Positions 1 through 7,692 of a DNA stretch of 18,327 bases are shown in pieces. Below the pieces are notes generated by a model. The model made no database searches. It saw only the letters and a list, made by a program, of their open reading frames with translations, and had not been told where the DNA came from. Position numbers and translations under genes: made by a program. This DNA is from Rhodothermales bacterium (lineage in GTDB: Bacteria > Bacteroidota > Rhodothermia > Rhodothermales > UBA10348). Numbering within the stretch: position 1 is the stretch's first letter; the number at the start of each line of letters is the position of its first letter. The DNA lies in assembly GCA_030833605.1 (NCBI GenBank), contig JAURGV010000017.1, forward strand, positions 1 through 18,327, in the 5' to 3' direction.

Positions 1-1061
1 TGAATGAGACGACCCGAAGGCGTGTAATATCGGGCAACGGTAAGGCGTAACGCGCTTCCATCTCGGAGTAAATATTGCTTTTGAACCAGCCCTTTTCCAA
101 ACGAACGACGACCCACTACCAGCGCTCGGTCATGATCTTGTAAGGCACCGGCCACAATTTCACTTGCCGAAGCAGAAGCGCCATCGACTAAAACCATAAC
201 AGGACCGGTTTCCCACAGTCCGGATCCGGTAGCATAAAATGAATCATTGGAATCGTCGGTTTCCCCTTTTTGGGACACAATGAGTTGACCGTCTTTCAGA
301 AATTCGTCTGAAATACGGACGGCCATTTCCATGTATCCGCCACGGTTTCCGCGTAAATCCAGTACCAATCGTTCCATCCCTTGCGATTTCAGGGTCCTTA
401 AAGACGAAAGAAACTCTTGATAGGTGGTTCTAGCGAAGCGATTAAGGCGGATGTACCCCGTGGTTTGATCCATCATAAACGTGGCATCAATCGTATAAAT
501 CGGAATTTGATCTCGAACAATGTCGAATTCAATCGTATCTGTGAGGCCGGGTCGCAAAATGGTCACCACCACTTTGGAGCCCCTGGGACCTTTCAAGTTT
601 TTCCGTACATCATCGTCGGTGTAACCAATGGTAGAACGCCCATCCACTTTAACAATGCGGTCGCCTGACTGCAAACCGACATCTTCACTGGGACCTCCAG
701 GCAAAACATTTAACACGGCCAACGTATCGGCGCCATCAAGGCCGGGTAGCAATTCGAACGAAATACCGATGCCTTCGAACGAAGCATCAAATTGCTCATT
801 CTCGGCCTGCATTTGGGATACGTCAAAATACACGCTGTGCGGATCCAGCTTTTCTAACATGCCCGTTATGGCGTTCTGCGCCACTATATTGGCATCGACT
901 TTCTCAACGTACCTACGATTTATAAGCGTAAACACGTCTTCAATTTTGCGCATCGCTTCGCTGTCGTCCGCGCTAAAATAATGGCTTTCCAATTCCACGC
1001 CCATCATCACAGATGCTGCAATGAGGATTCCAATTAACAACGGGCTTTTTAGCTTTGCCAT
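1..1061 (-). CDS. S41 (CtpA/tail-specific) family carboxy-terminal processing protease, cut by window edge
   Basis: Reverse-strand reading from an ATG at 1061-1059 gives about 353 residues and stays open to base 1, so the C-terminus lies outside the window. Residues about 7-22 are a hydrophobic signal or anchor segment, which places the enzyme in the periplasm or on the membrane. Residues about 93-170 form a PDZ domain (GIGISFELLPG, then PSEDVGLQSGDRIVKVDG). The S41 protease core follows (RLVLDLRGNRGGYME at about 231-245). The catalytic dyad is visible as Ser300 in GASASASEIVAGAL and Lys323 in SFGKGLVQ. Family members cut the C-terminal tails of periplasmic or membrane proteins in processing and quality control. 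The gene is divergent from the PolX operon across 164 bases. No clear promoter for it was found there; the closest is a one-mismatch box at 1088-1095. The family is certain; the substrate is unknown. Confidence 0.95.
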   Translation of the reverse strand, partial: MAKLKSPLLIGILIAASVMMGVELESHYFSADDSEAMRKIEDVFTLINRRYVEKVDANIVAQNAITGMLEKLDPHSVYFDVSQMQAENEQFDASFEGIGISFELLPGLDGADTLAVLNVLPGGPSEDVGLQSGDRIVKVDGRSTIGYTDDDVRKNLKGPRGSKVVVTILRPGLTDTIEFDIVRDQIPIYTIDATFMMDQTTGYIRLNRFARTTYQEFLSSLRTLKSQGMERLVLDLRGNRGGYMEMAVRISDEFLKDGQLIVSQKGETDDSNDSFYATGSGLWETGPVMVLVDGASASASEIVAGALQDHDRALVVGRRSFGKGLVQKQYLLRDGSALRLTVARYYTPSGRLI

Positions 1062-1171
1062 AATTTTGATTGGGTCAGAAAAAATCTCAAAGGAACAGAA
1101 CGGTCTAAAAATGTGGATTGATCCCAGGCAGATCCTCCAATTGGTCATGAACTTAGTCCGGAGGAATTGTG

Positions 1172-1179
1172 TAGATTTG
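1172..1179 (+). promoter_or_regulatory. Candidate -7 promoter box (TAnnTTTG) for the polX operon
   Basis: TAGATTTG matches the Bacteroidota -7 consensus TAnnTTTG exactly. It lies 46 bases before the polX start codon, which would leave a leader of about 40 bases. No convincing -33 TTTG element is seen at the usual distance, so this is a single-box match. Confidence 0.35.
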
Positions 1180-1225
1180 ACGTTCCAAAAGACCAAAAGT
1201 TGTACCTGTATAAAATCTCTTCATT

Positions 1226-2962
1226 ATGACGAATAAGGTGATCGCCCGCCCTTTGAAAGAAACCGCTGAGTTGATTGAACTTACCGGTGGCAATCCGTTT
1301 CGGGCTCGTGCACTTGCGAATGCGGCCCGGATCGTGGAGCGGTTGGAAATTCCGGTATCAGAATTGATTGCATCGGGGGAATTAGCCAACGTTAAGGGCA
1401 TTGGCGCTGGCCTGGTTTCGCAAATTGAAGAAATTATTGCTTACGGATCCTTCGAACTGAGGGACGATATTCTGGGAGGACTGCCCCCCGGCTTGTTGGA
1501 TGTGTTATCCGTTAAAGGGCTAGGAGCAAAAAAAGTGCGCACGTTATGGCAGAAGCTAGGCATCCAATCCCTTGAAGATCTCGAAGCAGCCGCACAAACG
1601 GGTCAGATTGCCACTTTAGAGGGGTTTGCGGAAAAAAGCCAACAGACCATCCTCGAAAACATTGCCCATTTGAGGTCTTACGCAGGAAAAAGAAGAATTT
1701 CCGACGCCTGGATGGATGCTGATCAACTTCAGCAACTCGTAACGTCCCACCCAGCCATAGAATCGGTTTCTTTCGGAGGCGATATCGCGCGTTTAATGGA
1801 TGTGGTCGACGAAATTATTGTAGTGGTGAAATTAAAAGCTGGTAATACTTTTTCGCCCACGTTTATAGAGGAAGTCGTCAGCTCCTTGCAACTTCCCGGT
1901 GTTCCACAGACCGAGTCGAGGGTTGATTCCATTCGGGTTACCTCTTCGTTTTCGGATGGAATGCCGTACGCTATCGTGTTTGTTAGCGCGGAGCGCTTTG
2001 GACCTGTTCTAACTTCCGAAATAGGTCCTGCGTCCTTCGTTGCTCAACTGGGTCTCGTTGATGCCCCAGCCTCATTGCGCTCCGAAAAAGAAGTATTTGA
2101 ATGGAAAAAACTCCCCTTCATTCCGCCTGAACTCCGCGACCTACCTCAGTGTATTGAACGCGCTGAGGCGTTGTCCGAGTTGTCGCTATTGGAGTTTAGT
2201 CAACTGAAGGGAGTACTCCACAATCACTCGACGTACTCCGATGGGGCACATAGCCTTACAGATATGTCGCTGGCTGTTCGAAAGGCGGGTTTTGGTTATT
2301 TCGGCATTTGCGACCACAGCCAGTCCCTTAAAATTGCGAGCGGAATGAGTGTGGCGACCGCACGTAAACAAAAAGCAGAAATTACTCGCTTAAATCTTGG
2401 TTTTGAAAAAGAGGCGACAGCTCGGATAGCGGCTCCATTTAAGGTCTTTTTTGGCGTGGAAAGTGATATTTTGTCGGATGGAAGCCTGGATTACGAAGAC
2501 GAAATGCTGGCTGAATTCGATTTCATTGTGGCCAGCGTCCACGTGAAGTTTAACATGTCGGAAGCCGAGGCAACCGATAGACTTATCAAAGCCATTTCCA
2601 ATCCATATACCACCATCTTGGGACACCCCACGGGACGCCTTCTGCTTAAACGCGAAGGGTACCCTATCGATCATAAAGCTGTTTTGGAGGCGTGCGCCCA
2701 TTACGGTGTTGCCGTCGAGCTTAATGCGAACCCGTATCGTTTGGATTTGGATTGGCGTTGGATTGAAACGGCCATTTCTTTAGGGGTTTTGGTTTCCATA
2801 AACCCAGATGCCCACTCCATCGATCAACTGGATCTGATGAAATGGGGCGCACTGGTTGCAAGAAAAGGGGGGCTCACCGCTCCTGGATGCCTGAATGCCA
2901 TGACGGTAGAACAATTTGAAGCGTTCTTGCAACAGCGGAAAAAACCTATGTTGGTAAACTAA
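1226..2962 (+). CDS. polX: PolX-like protein: helix-hairpin-helix, degenerate polymerase X palm, intact PHP nuclease domain
   Basis: The 578-residue product has the usual length of bacterial PolX, a DNA repair protein that joins a family X polymerase to a PHP metal-dependent 3'-5' exonuclease. Helix-hairpin-helix motifs are at about 54-70 (NVKGIGAGLVSQIEEII) and 94-110 (VLSVKGLGAKKVRTLWQ). The palm (about 180-290) is eroded. The expected GS-x-RR-x3-E-x3-D-x-D pattern reads FGGDIARLMDVVDEI: Asp195 remains, but the second Asp position is Ile197 and the third (VDLR region) appears as Ala249. By contrast, all PHP metal ligands are present: His332, His334, Asp339, His364, Glu412, His439, His467, Asp528 and His530. 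The protein is therefore probably a DNA-binding PHP nuclease or phosphatase rather than a polymerase. It is the first gene of an operon, with four bases before the next gene. The family call is firm; loss of polymerase activity is inferred from manual alignment. Confidence 0.88.
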   Translation: MTNKVIARPLKETAELIELTGGNPFRARALANAARIVERLEIPVSELIASGELANVKGIGAGLVSQIEEIIAYGSFELRDDILGGLPPGLLDVLSVKGLGAKKVRTLWQKLGIQSLEDLEAAAQTGQIATLEGFAEKSQQTILENIAHLRSYAGKRRISDAWMDADQLQQLVTSHPAIESVSFGGDIARLMDVVDEIIVVVKLKAGNTFSPTFIEEVVSSLQLPGVPQTESRVDSIRVTSSFSDGMPYAIVFVSAERFGPVLTSEIGPASFVAQLGLVDAPASLRSEKEVFEWKKLPFIPPELRDLPQCIERAEALSELSLLEFSQLKGVLHNHSTYSDGAHSLTDMSLAVRKAGFGYFGICDHSQSLKIASGMSVATARKQKAEITRLNLGFEKEATARIAAPFKVFFGVESDILSDGSLDYEDEMLAEFDFIVASVHVKFNMSEAEATDRLIKAISNPYTTILGHPTGRLLLKREGYPIDHKAVLEACAHYGVAVELNANPYRLDLDWRWIETAISLGVLVSINPDAHSIDQLDLMKWGALVARKGGLTAPGCLNAMTVEQFEAFLQQRKKPMLVN

Positions 2963-2966
2963 TATT

Positions 2967-4451
2967 ATGCTCAAACGCGTACTTATTGGGACCATCGCCG
3001 TTGGTTTAGTGCTGTTATTAGCGGTTACGTTAACTTGGTATCTCGCCTTTTTTGCTGGTCCAAGGCCACCAAAATCAATCGAGTCCCCTCACGTCTCGGC
3101 TTCGGTTTCGATCGCATGGTCCGAAGACGGTCCCCTGCACGTCGATGGGCAGAATATGAACGACGTTTTGGTGGGGATGGGATATGGCATGGGCCGTGCC
3201 CGTGCTTGGCAACTTGCACTTTGGCGCCAGGCTGCCCTAGGAAGACTAAGTGAATGGTTTGGCGACGAACTTATTCCTACAGACCGTTTGATGCGTCAAC
3301 TTCGAATTGGTGAAGCCGCAAAGCAAGACCTTGCCTCCTTCCCCGAAGAGACGAAGGTGGCGACAACGCTTTTGACACAAGGGTTAAATGCGGCGTTAAA
3401 TCATTCTGATGTGGCTCGGGGAACGCCCTTTTTATTGTTGGGAATAGAACCGGAGCCATGGGAAGCGTGGCACTCGCTAGCCGTTGAAAAATTATTCGTT
3501 TGGCTCGGTAGCAATCCGTTTGCCGATACACAAGTGGGGCCGAATGCCCAAGATCCGTCGGCTCAGGATGCCGTAAATGATGCCGAAGGAACGGAAAAAG
3601 CGACTCAGGATGCTAGCGAGGCCGATAAAAGCTTACGTTCTATACTCCAAATGGATGGTTTTGGGTTTAATACCATCACGGCATCGCCTTCGGATACGTT
3701 GGCATTCATTGCAGCCCGATATGTGACGGGAAATGTATCGATTCCATTTTTTGTTGAGGTTGAAATTAACACGCCACAGCTGGCCATGTCTGGCATTATG
3801 GTCCCAGGGACTTTTGTTACGCCAATGGGGATTACGTCGACTGAATCATCGGAGAAAACGCGAAGAGCATGGTCGTTTTTGCTGACGGGATCTGCCACGG
3901 TTGCCGAACAAACCGTTTCTGCTGCTGAGCTTTCTGCTTCTTATCAACGGATAGAAACCACTTCGAAAGAGGATTTGGTATTGATGACACGTTTTCAGCA
4001 ACGCATGCCGCTAGTGACCACCCCCCGCGATGCAAACGCTGGTCCCATAAACATCCTTTCGTGGAATGGATTTACGGAAAGGTCGGACTTCCCAAACTGG
4101 CTAGACTTGTTGCGCGGGAAAAGAGCCTTTCCCCTCCTCATACATCCCGACGGTGTGTTGCTTGAAAACGGATCCCTTGAAATCATCGGAGACGCTCCAT
4201 TCATGTCAACAAAAGAATCCGGTGAAGTATTTTTGGCGTCTTTGGGCTCGTCATTCACCCCCCAAGAGCGATTTGGTACGCTCGGCGTGCCCTTAAGTCC
4301 TGAATCCGTGCTGAATGATGCGGTTAATCAGCACGCGTCGGAGTCGTTAATTTCGCTTCTTTCGTTTTTACCCGATTCTGTGTTGAGTTCGGACCGATTG
4401 CAGCAGGGCGTTAAGTACCTTCGCAATTGGAATGATGAATACGATAATTAA
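2967..4451 (+). CDS. Penicillin acylase (S45)-like protein, N-terminal part, ended by an in-frame stop
   Basis: This 494-residue reading frame resembles the S45 penicillin/acyl-homoserine-lactone acylase family of Ntn hydrolases. It has an N-terminal membrane or signal segment (about 5-30). It also has the family's alpha-chain pattern: GYGMGRARAWQLALWRQAALGRLSEWFG at about 72-99, and FLLLGIEPEPWEAWHSLAVEKL at about 155-176. Normal members cut themselves before a Ser in GSNNW, and that Ser becomes the nucleophile. Here the matching stretch reads GFNTITAS, with Phe234 in the Ser position and no Ser, Thr or Cys as substitute, so acylase activity is doubtful. The gene stops at TAA 4449-4451 just after LRNWNDEYDN, where homologues continue. 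The same frame carries on into the next entry. It lies between polX (gap of four bases) and the BadF-type kinase. Family assignment is good; any function is uncertain. Confidence 0.75.
   Translation: MLKRVLIGTIAVGLVLLLAVTLTWYLAFFAGPRPPKSIESPHVSASVSIAWSEDGPLHVDGQNMNDVLVGMGYGMGRARAWQLALWRQAALGRLSEWFGDELIPTDRLMRQLRIGEAAKQDLASFPEETKVATTLLTQGLNAALNHSDVARGTPFLLLGIEPEPWEAWHSLAVEKLFVWLGSNPFADTQVGPNAQDPSAQDAVNDAEGTEKATQDASEADKSLRSILQMDGFGFNTITASPSDTLAFIAARYVTGNVSIPFFVEVEINTPQLAMSGIMVPGTFVTPMGITSTESSEKTRRAWSFLLTGSATVAEQTVSAAELSASYQRIETTSKEDLVLMTRFQQRMPLVTTPRDANAGPINILSWNGFTERSDFPNWLDLLRGKRAFPLLIHPDGVLLENGSLEIIGDAPFMSTKESGEVFLASLGSSFTPQERFGTLGVPLSPESVLNDAVNQHASESLISLLSFLPDSVLSSDRLQQGVKYLRNWNDEYDN
4449..4451 (+). 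other. In-frame TAA interrupting the S45-like gene
   Basis: Reading through this TAA keeps one frame open from 2967 to 4943 (658 codons plus the final stop). The joint LRNWNDEYDN-stop-EIGASIFNHMVRENI matches the continuous S45 pattern in which a WD/WN helix leads into an AAxIF helix. It may be a true nonsense mutation, a base-call error or a readthrough codon; the sequence alone cannot tell these apart. Confidence 0.7.
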
Positions 4452-4478
4452 GAAATAGGCGCTTCGATTTTCAATCAC

Positions 4479-4943
4479 ATGGTGCGAGAAAACATTCCGC
4501 CTGACTCCACTGCTCCTGCTAAATTGGAAAGATTGCTTGACGAGATGTCCGTGCTTTATGGGGCGGATATGAGTGCCTGGCGCTGGGAAAACGTTCACAA
4601 GCGCAAGCTGCTTTTCCCAGGCACGTTTCCTTATTCGGTCGATGCCGAAAGACCGGTAACTTCGTTTAACAAAAAGTTCGGTCCTATTGAAAAAGGTGGC
4701 CCAGGTCATCCTCAGACCTTTGTTTGGGGGTCCGCAGGACACCCAAACGAATCGAACCTAGCATCTGCTTGGGAAGGAGCCATCAATTTTACCTCCCACG
4801 ACGTATTGTACCGGCGTCCGTACATAAATTATTCGGCATTCTTGGGTCCGTTTCTGTCTTCGGATAGGCCCATTTCGATCAATTATTTGTCGGAGGACCT
4901 GCCCACGAATTCAACCACAATCGTTCCAGATTCTAATGAGTAA
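4479..4943 (+). CDS. Penicillin acylase (S45)-like protein, C-terminal part (same frame as upstream fragment)
   Basis: This 154-codon piece is in the same frame as the gene before it, and the first in-frame ATG after the interrupting TAA is at 4479. It carries the usual end of S45 beta chains: MSAWRWENVHKRKLLFPG at about 31-48, then a Gly-rich GPIEKGGPGHPQTFVWG segment at about 68-84. It is very unlikely to fold or act alone, so it is best seen as the tail of the interrupted gene. Its TAA (4941-4943) overlaps the start of the BadF-type kinase by eight bases. Translation reaching this point, by readthrough or restart, would therefore feed the next gene. Confidence 0.7.
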   Translation: MVRENIPPDSTAPAKLERLLDEMSVLYGADMSAWRWENVHKRKLLFPGTFPYSVDAERPVTSFNKKFGPIEKGGPGHPQTFVWGSAGHPNESNLASAWEGAINFTSHDVLYRRPYINYSAFLGPFLSSDRPISINYLSEDLPTNSTTIVPDSNE

Positions 4944-5901
4944 CAGGATTTACTTCGGTTTGGATGCGGGGGGTAGCAAAATCAGCGCTGTTGGAAGCCT
5001 TGGCAGTCAGCGTTTTGAGGGGCAATTTCCAAGTGCAAACGCCAGAAAAGAACAGCCAGAACAGACGGCTCTACGCTTGTTTAATACGGTCCAAGCGGTG
5101 TGTTCATCCATGGATGTGGATGCTTTGAAGTCAGAAATCCGTTTATGCGCAGGAATTGCGGGGGCTGCTGACCCTGATTTACAACAGGCAATCCAAACTC
5201 GGGTCGCCCATCTTTTTAGTGCGCCACACCAGTCATTTCGCATCGTTAGCGATGCGAGGATCGCGTTTGAAGCCGCTTTCAATGTAGGACCGGTAGCGAT
5301 TGAAGACGGTTCCAAAATTCTGGTGATCGCAGGAACGGGATCCGGTTGTTATTCCTTTTCGGATTCGGAAGAATTTTTCCGTGCCGGAGGCTGGGGTACG
5401 CTTTTGGGTGACCCGGGCAGTGGAACGGCTCTTGGATTAGCTGCAATACGGCAAGTGCTTTCGGCTGTTGAGCTCCATCAATCGTCCACGTTTGTATCAC
5501 GGGTACTGGACCTTCTCAAGCCGTATTGGAAGCCGTCTTCAGCCTCTAAAGCTGATTTCGGCTCTATTTCCAGTATTCTTCAAGTTGTGTACAATCCGGA
5601 TTTCAAACCCGCTTTGCTGGCTCCAGTGGTGTTAGAGCTTGGTTCTCGTCCCGGTAGCGCGTTCACCATTCTGAAAAACGAAACCGTCCAGCTTGCCGAT
5701 CAGATTGTTCGATTGGCCGAACACATTGGCACGGAAAAAGGGCCGCTATCAATAGCGCTAGCAGGCGGACTCTTGCAGAATGATCTTTACCAGGCGACGC
5801 TTTCGAACGCCATTCTAAACCGCCTACCGTCGGCGCACCTCATCATCCCAAAAGCAGAACCCGTTGAAGGAGCGCTGCTTTTGGCTCAAAAAATGTCGTA
5901 A
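4936..5901 (+). CDS. BadF/BadG/BcrA/BcrD-type ATPase, probable N-acetylhexosamine kinase
   Basis: The 321-residue product has the actin/hexokinase (ASKHA) fold pattern. Phosphate-1 loop is YFGLDAGGSKISAVG at 6-20. SDARIA with Asp106 lies in the position of the catalytic base. Phosphate-2/adenosine motifs are AGTGSGC at 132-138 and GGWGTLLGDPGSGTALG at 151-167. A C-terminal adenosine-binding segment is LAGGLLQND at 275-283, followed by EPVEGALLLA. Members with this GGWG-LGDxGSG signature are often N-acetylglucosamine or glucosamine kinases, used to recycle amino sugars in the cytoplasm; other members are activators of dehydratases. The lack of a cysteine cluster argues against the activator role. 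It is the last gene of the polX operon, overlapping its upstream neighbour by eight bases. The substrate is inferred, not shown. Confidence 0.82.
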   Translation: MSNRIYFGLDAGGSKISAVGSLGSQRFEGQFPSANARKEQPEQTALRLFNTVQAVCSSMDVDALKSEIRLCAGIAGAADPDLQQAIQTRVAHLFSAPHQSFRIVSDARIAFEAAFNVGPVAIEDGSKILVIAGTGSGCYSFSDSEEFFRAGGWGTLLGDPGSGTALGLAAIRQVLSAVELHQSSTFVSRVLDLLKPYWKPSSASKADFGSISSILQVVYNPDFKPALLAPVVLELGSRPGSAFTILKNETVQLADQIVRLAEHIGTEKGPLSIALAGGLLQNDLYQATLSNAILNRLPSAHLIIPKAEPVEGALLLAQKMS

Positions 5902-5934
5902 GTTCCCCGCTGTTTTGCCAAGCGGAAACCAGCG

Positions 5935-7527
5935 TTAGATTTTTGGTCCGGCGGCAGCGATTTCTGCTGAACTACCTTCTTTGTATTTCTCAAAGTTGGT
6001 GTTGAACAACTCGGCTAGCTTAGAAGCACTTTTGTCGAAAGCGGCTTTATCGGCCCACGTTTCTCTTGGAATAAGCACTTCTGAAGGCACATAAGGTACT
6101 TCGGAAGGAATTTCGACGCCAAATACTTGATCGGTCACCGTCGAAACGTTGTCCAACTTCCCATCATGGATCGCATCGATAATGGCGCGCGTGTGCTTTA
6201 GGCTCATCCGCTTTCCGGTACCGTAGGCACCGCCGGTCATACCGGTATTGATCAACCAAGCTTTCGCACCGTGCTTTTCCATTTTTTCAGCTAACATCTC
6301 GGCATATCGGCTCGGATGAAACACGAGAAACGCATTCCCGAAACACGCTGAAAACGTCGCTTGCGGCTCGGTAACACCCATTTCAGTTCCTGCAACTTTG
6401 GCAGTGTATCCCGAAATAAAGTGGTACATCGCTTGGCTGGATGTCAATTTCGATACCGGAGGCACCACTCCAAAGGCATCGTACGTCAAGAAAATGATGT
6501 TTTTGGGATGTCCGCCGACACAAGGGATCTTCGCGTTGTCGATGAAATCAATCGGATAAGCCACACGGGTGTTTTCCGTAATGGACACATCGTTGAAGTC
6601 GACTTTGTGTGTGTCGGGATCATAAACAACATTTTCCAAAACGCTACCGAAACGAATCGCTGCAAAAATCTCTGGCTCGGACTCGGCAGAAAGGCCAATC
6701 GCCTTCGCATAGCAACCGCCTTCGATATTGAACACACCGTCATTCGTCCAGCAATGTTCATCATCTCCAATAAGGGCGCGACGAGGATCGGCAGAAAGAG
6801 TGGTTTTACCCGTACCTGATAACCCGAAGAACAACGATACATCGCCAGAATCGCCTTCGTTCGCCGAGCAATGCATCGACAAAACGCCTTTTTTAGGCAT
6901 GAGGTAATGCATCACAGAGAAAATGCCTTTCTTCATTTCTCCAGCATACTCACTACCCAAAATGACCAATTCGTTCGATTCGAAATTCAGCGCGATGCTG
7001 GTTTTCGACGACATTTGGTCGGTCAGTTTGTTAGCCGGGAAGGCACCTGCGTTCAAAATGGTGAAGTCTGGCTCGCCAAATGATTCCAACTGTTCATCGG
7101 TTGGGCGGATCAACATGTTCTGCATGAACAGCGCATGGTAGGGACGGGTACAAATAACACGCACTTTAATGCGGTGTTCTGGATCCCATCCGGCGTACCC
7201 ATCAAACACATACAATCGTTTGAGTGAGTTGAAATAATCCAACGCGCGCTCACGATTAATCATGAAATTTGATTTACTGAGCGGGATATTGACGTTTCCC
7301 CACCAAATATCGTCGGTCATCCCTGGAATTTCGACCACTCTTTTGTCTTTGGGGCTACGGCCGGTCTTTGCGCCAGACCGAAGCATCAAACCGCCCACGT
7401 TGGAGATAGCGGCTCCTTCGTCGTGCCGCACCGCCTCTTCGTAAAGATTGGCTCTAGAAACGTTTCTATAAACCGTTTTATTGGTAATTCCGAGGTATTC
7501 TAACGAAAAAAGCGCTTCCATAATCAT
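5935..7527 (-). CDS. pckA: Phosphoenolpyruvate carboxykinase (ATP)
   Basis: This cytoplasmic enzyme converts oxaloacetate and ATP to phosphoenolpyruvate, CO2 and ADP, the first committed step of gluconeogenesis. Counting from the ATG at 7527, the product is 530 residues, normal for the ATP-type family. Visible motifs are GRSPKDKRVVE near 57-67, RVICTRPYHALFM near 123-135, a PEPCK-type P-loop GLSGTGKT at 235-242, and the metal-binding IGDDEHCW at 253-260. A longer frame opens with TTG at 7557, but its first residues (DLIFWQPPT) do not look like the family. Either ATG 7527 or ATG 7521 (MEALFSLEYLGI) is the likely start. The gene follows acs on the same strand, beyond a strong hairpin, and has its own candidate promoter. 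Both genes suit growth on acetate or amino acids. Confidence 0.96.
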   Translation of the reverse strand: MIMEALFSLEYLGITNKTVYRNVSRANLYEEAVRHDEGAAISNVGGLMLRSGAKTGRSPKDKRVVEIPGMTDDIWWGNVNIPLSKSNFMINRERALDYFNSLKRLYVFDGYAGWDPEHRIKVRVICTRPYHALFMQNMLIRPTDEQLESFGEPDFTILNAGAFPANKLTDQMSSKTSIALNFESNELVILGSEYAGEMKKGIFSVMHYLMPKKGVLSMHCSANEGDSGDVSLFFGLSGTGKTTLSADPRRALIGDDEHCWTNDGVFNIEGGCYAKAIGLSAESEPEIFAAIRFGSVLENVVYDPDTHKVDFNDVSITENTRVAYPIDFIDNAKIPCVGGHPKNIIFLTYDAFGVVPPVSKLTSSQAMYHFISGYTAKVAGTEMGVTEPQATFSACFGNAFLVFHPSRYAEMLAEKMEKHGAKAWLINTGMTGGAYGTGKRMSLKHTRAIIDAIHDGKLDNVSTVTDQVFGVEIPSEVPYVPSEVLIPRETWADKAAFDKSASKLAELFNTNFEKYKEGSSAEIAAAGPKI

Positions 7528-7599
7528 TGTTGGTGGTTGCCAAAATATCAGATCCAAGAAAGATAGTGTTCCCCTCTAAGACTCTTGGTGAAGATCAAC

Positions 7600-7607
7600 C
7601 AAAAATA
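7600..7607 (-). promoter_or_regulatory. Candidate -7 promoter box (TAnnTTTG) for pckA
   Basis: On the minus strand this reads TATTTTTG, an exact match to TAnnTTTG. The implied transcript start near 7593 gives a leader of about 65-70 bases to the ATG at 7527 or 7521. A TTTA-containing stretch lies about 20 bases further upstream, a weak -33 candidate. The box sits between the hairpin after acs and the pckA start, where a promoter is expected. Confidence 0.4.
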
Positions 7608-7646
7608 CTCTCAGATCCAAACTGCATCTAAATTTATATTGGTTCG

Positions 7647-7681
7647 GCCGGCTGGACTCGATTGATTCGAGTCCAGCCGGC
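7647..7681 (-). terminator. Perfect 15-bp inverted repeat after acs, probable terminator
   Basis: Arms GCCGGCTGGACTCGA (7647-7661) and TCGAGTCCAGCCGGC (7667-7681) pair without mismatch around a five-base loop. It starts 12 bases past the acs stop codon, so it probably ends or protects the acs transcript and separates it from pckA. The minus-strand sequence beyond the stem is A/T-rich (CCAATATAAATTTAG) but has no clean run of T. It may thus act as a 3' stability hairpin rather than a textbook intrinsic terminator. Confidence 0.65.
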
Positions 7682-7692
7682 ACGGCATACGT

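Noticed and set aside
1088..1095. Minus-strand TTCCTTTG as the promoter box of the S41 protease gene
   Set aside because: One mismatch to TAnnTTTG at the key A, no -33 element at the right distance, and a very short leader; not strong enough to list.
1177..1214. TTGACG (1177-1182) and TATAAA (1209-1214) as a sigma-70 style promoter for polX
   Set aside because: The spacing of 26 bases is far from the usual 17, and the TAnnTTTG box at 1172-1179 fits the likely host better.
5907..5925. Stem CCGCT/AGCGG between the BadF-type kinase and pckA as a bidirectional terminator
   Set aside because: Only five base pairs with a nine-base loop and no T-run on either strand.
6361..6819. 152-codon plus-strand frame inside pckA
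   Set aside because: Antisense shadow of the conserved PEPCK core, with no start signal or recognisable domain.
7528..7557. Ten-residue N-terminal extension of pckA from TTG 7557
   Set aside because: TTG start without a ribosome site, and the extension has no family similarity; ATG 7527 or 7521 fits better.
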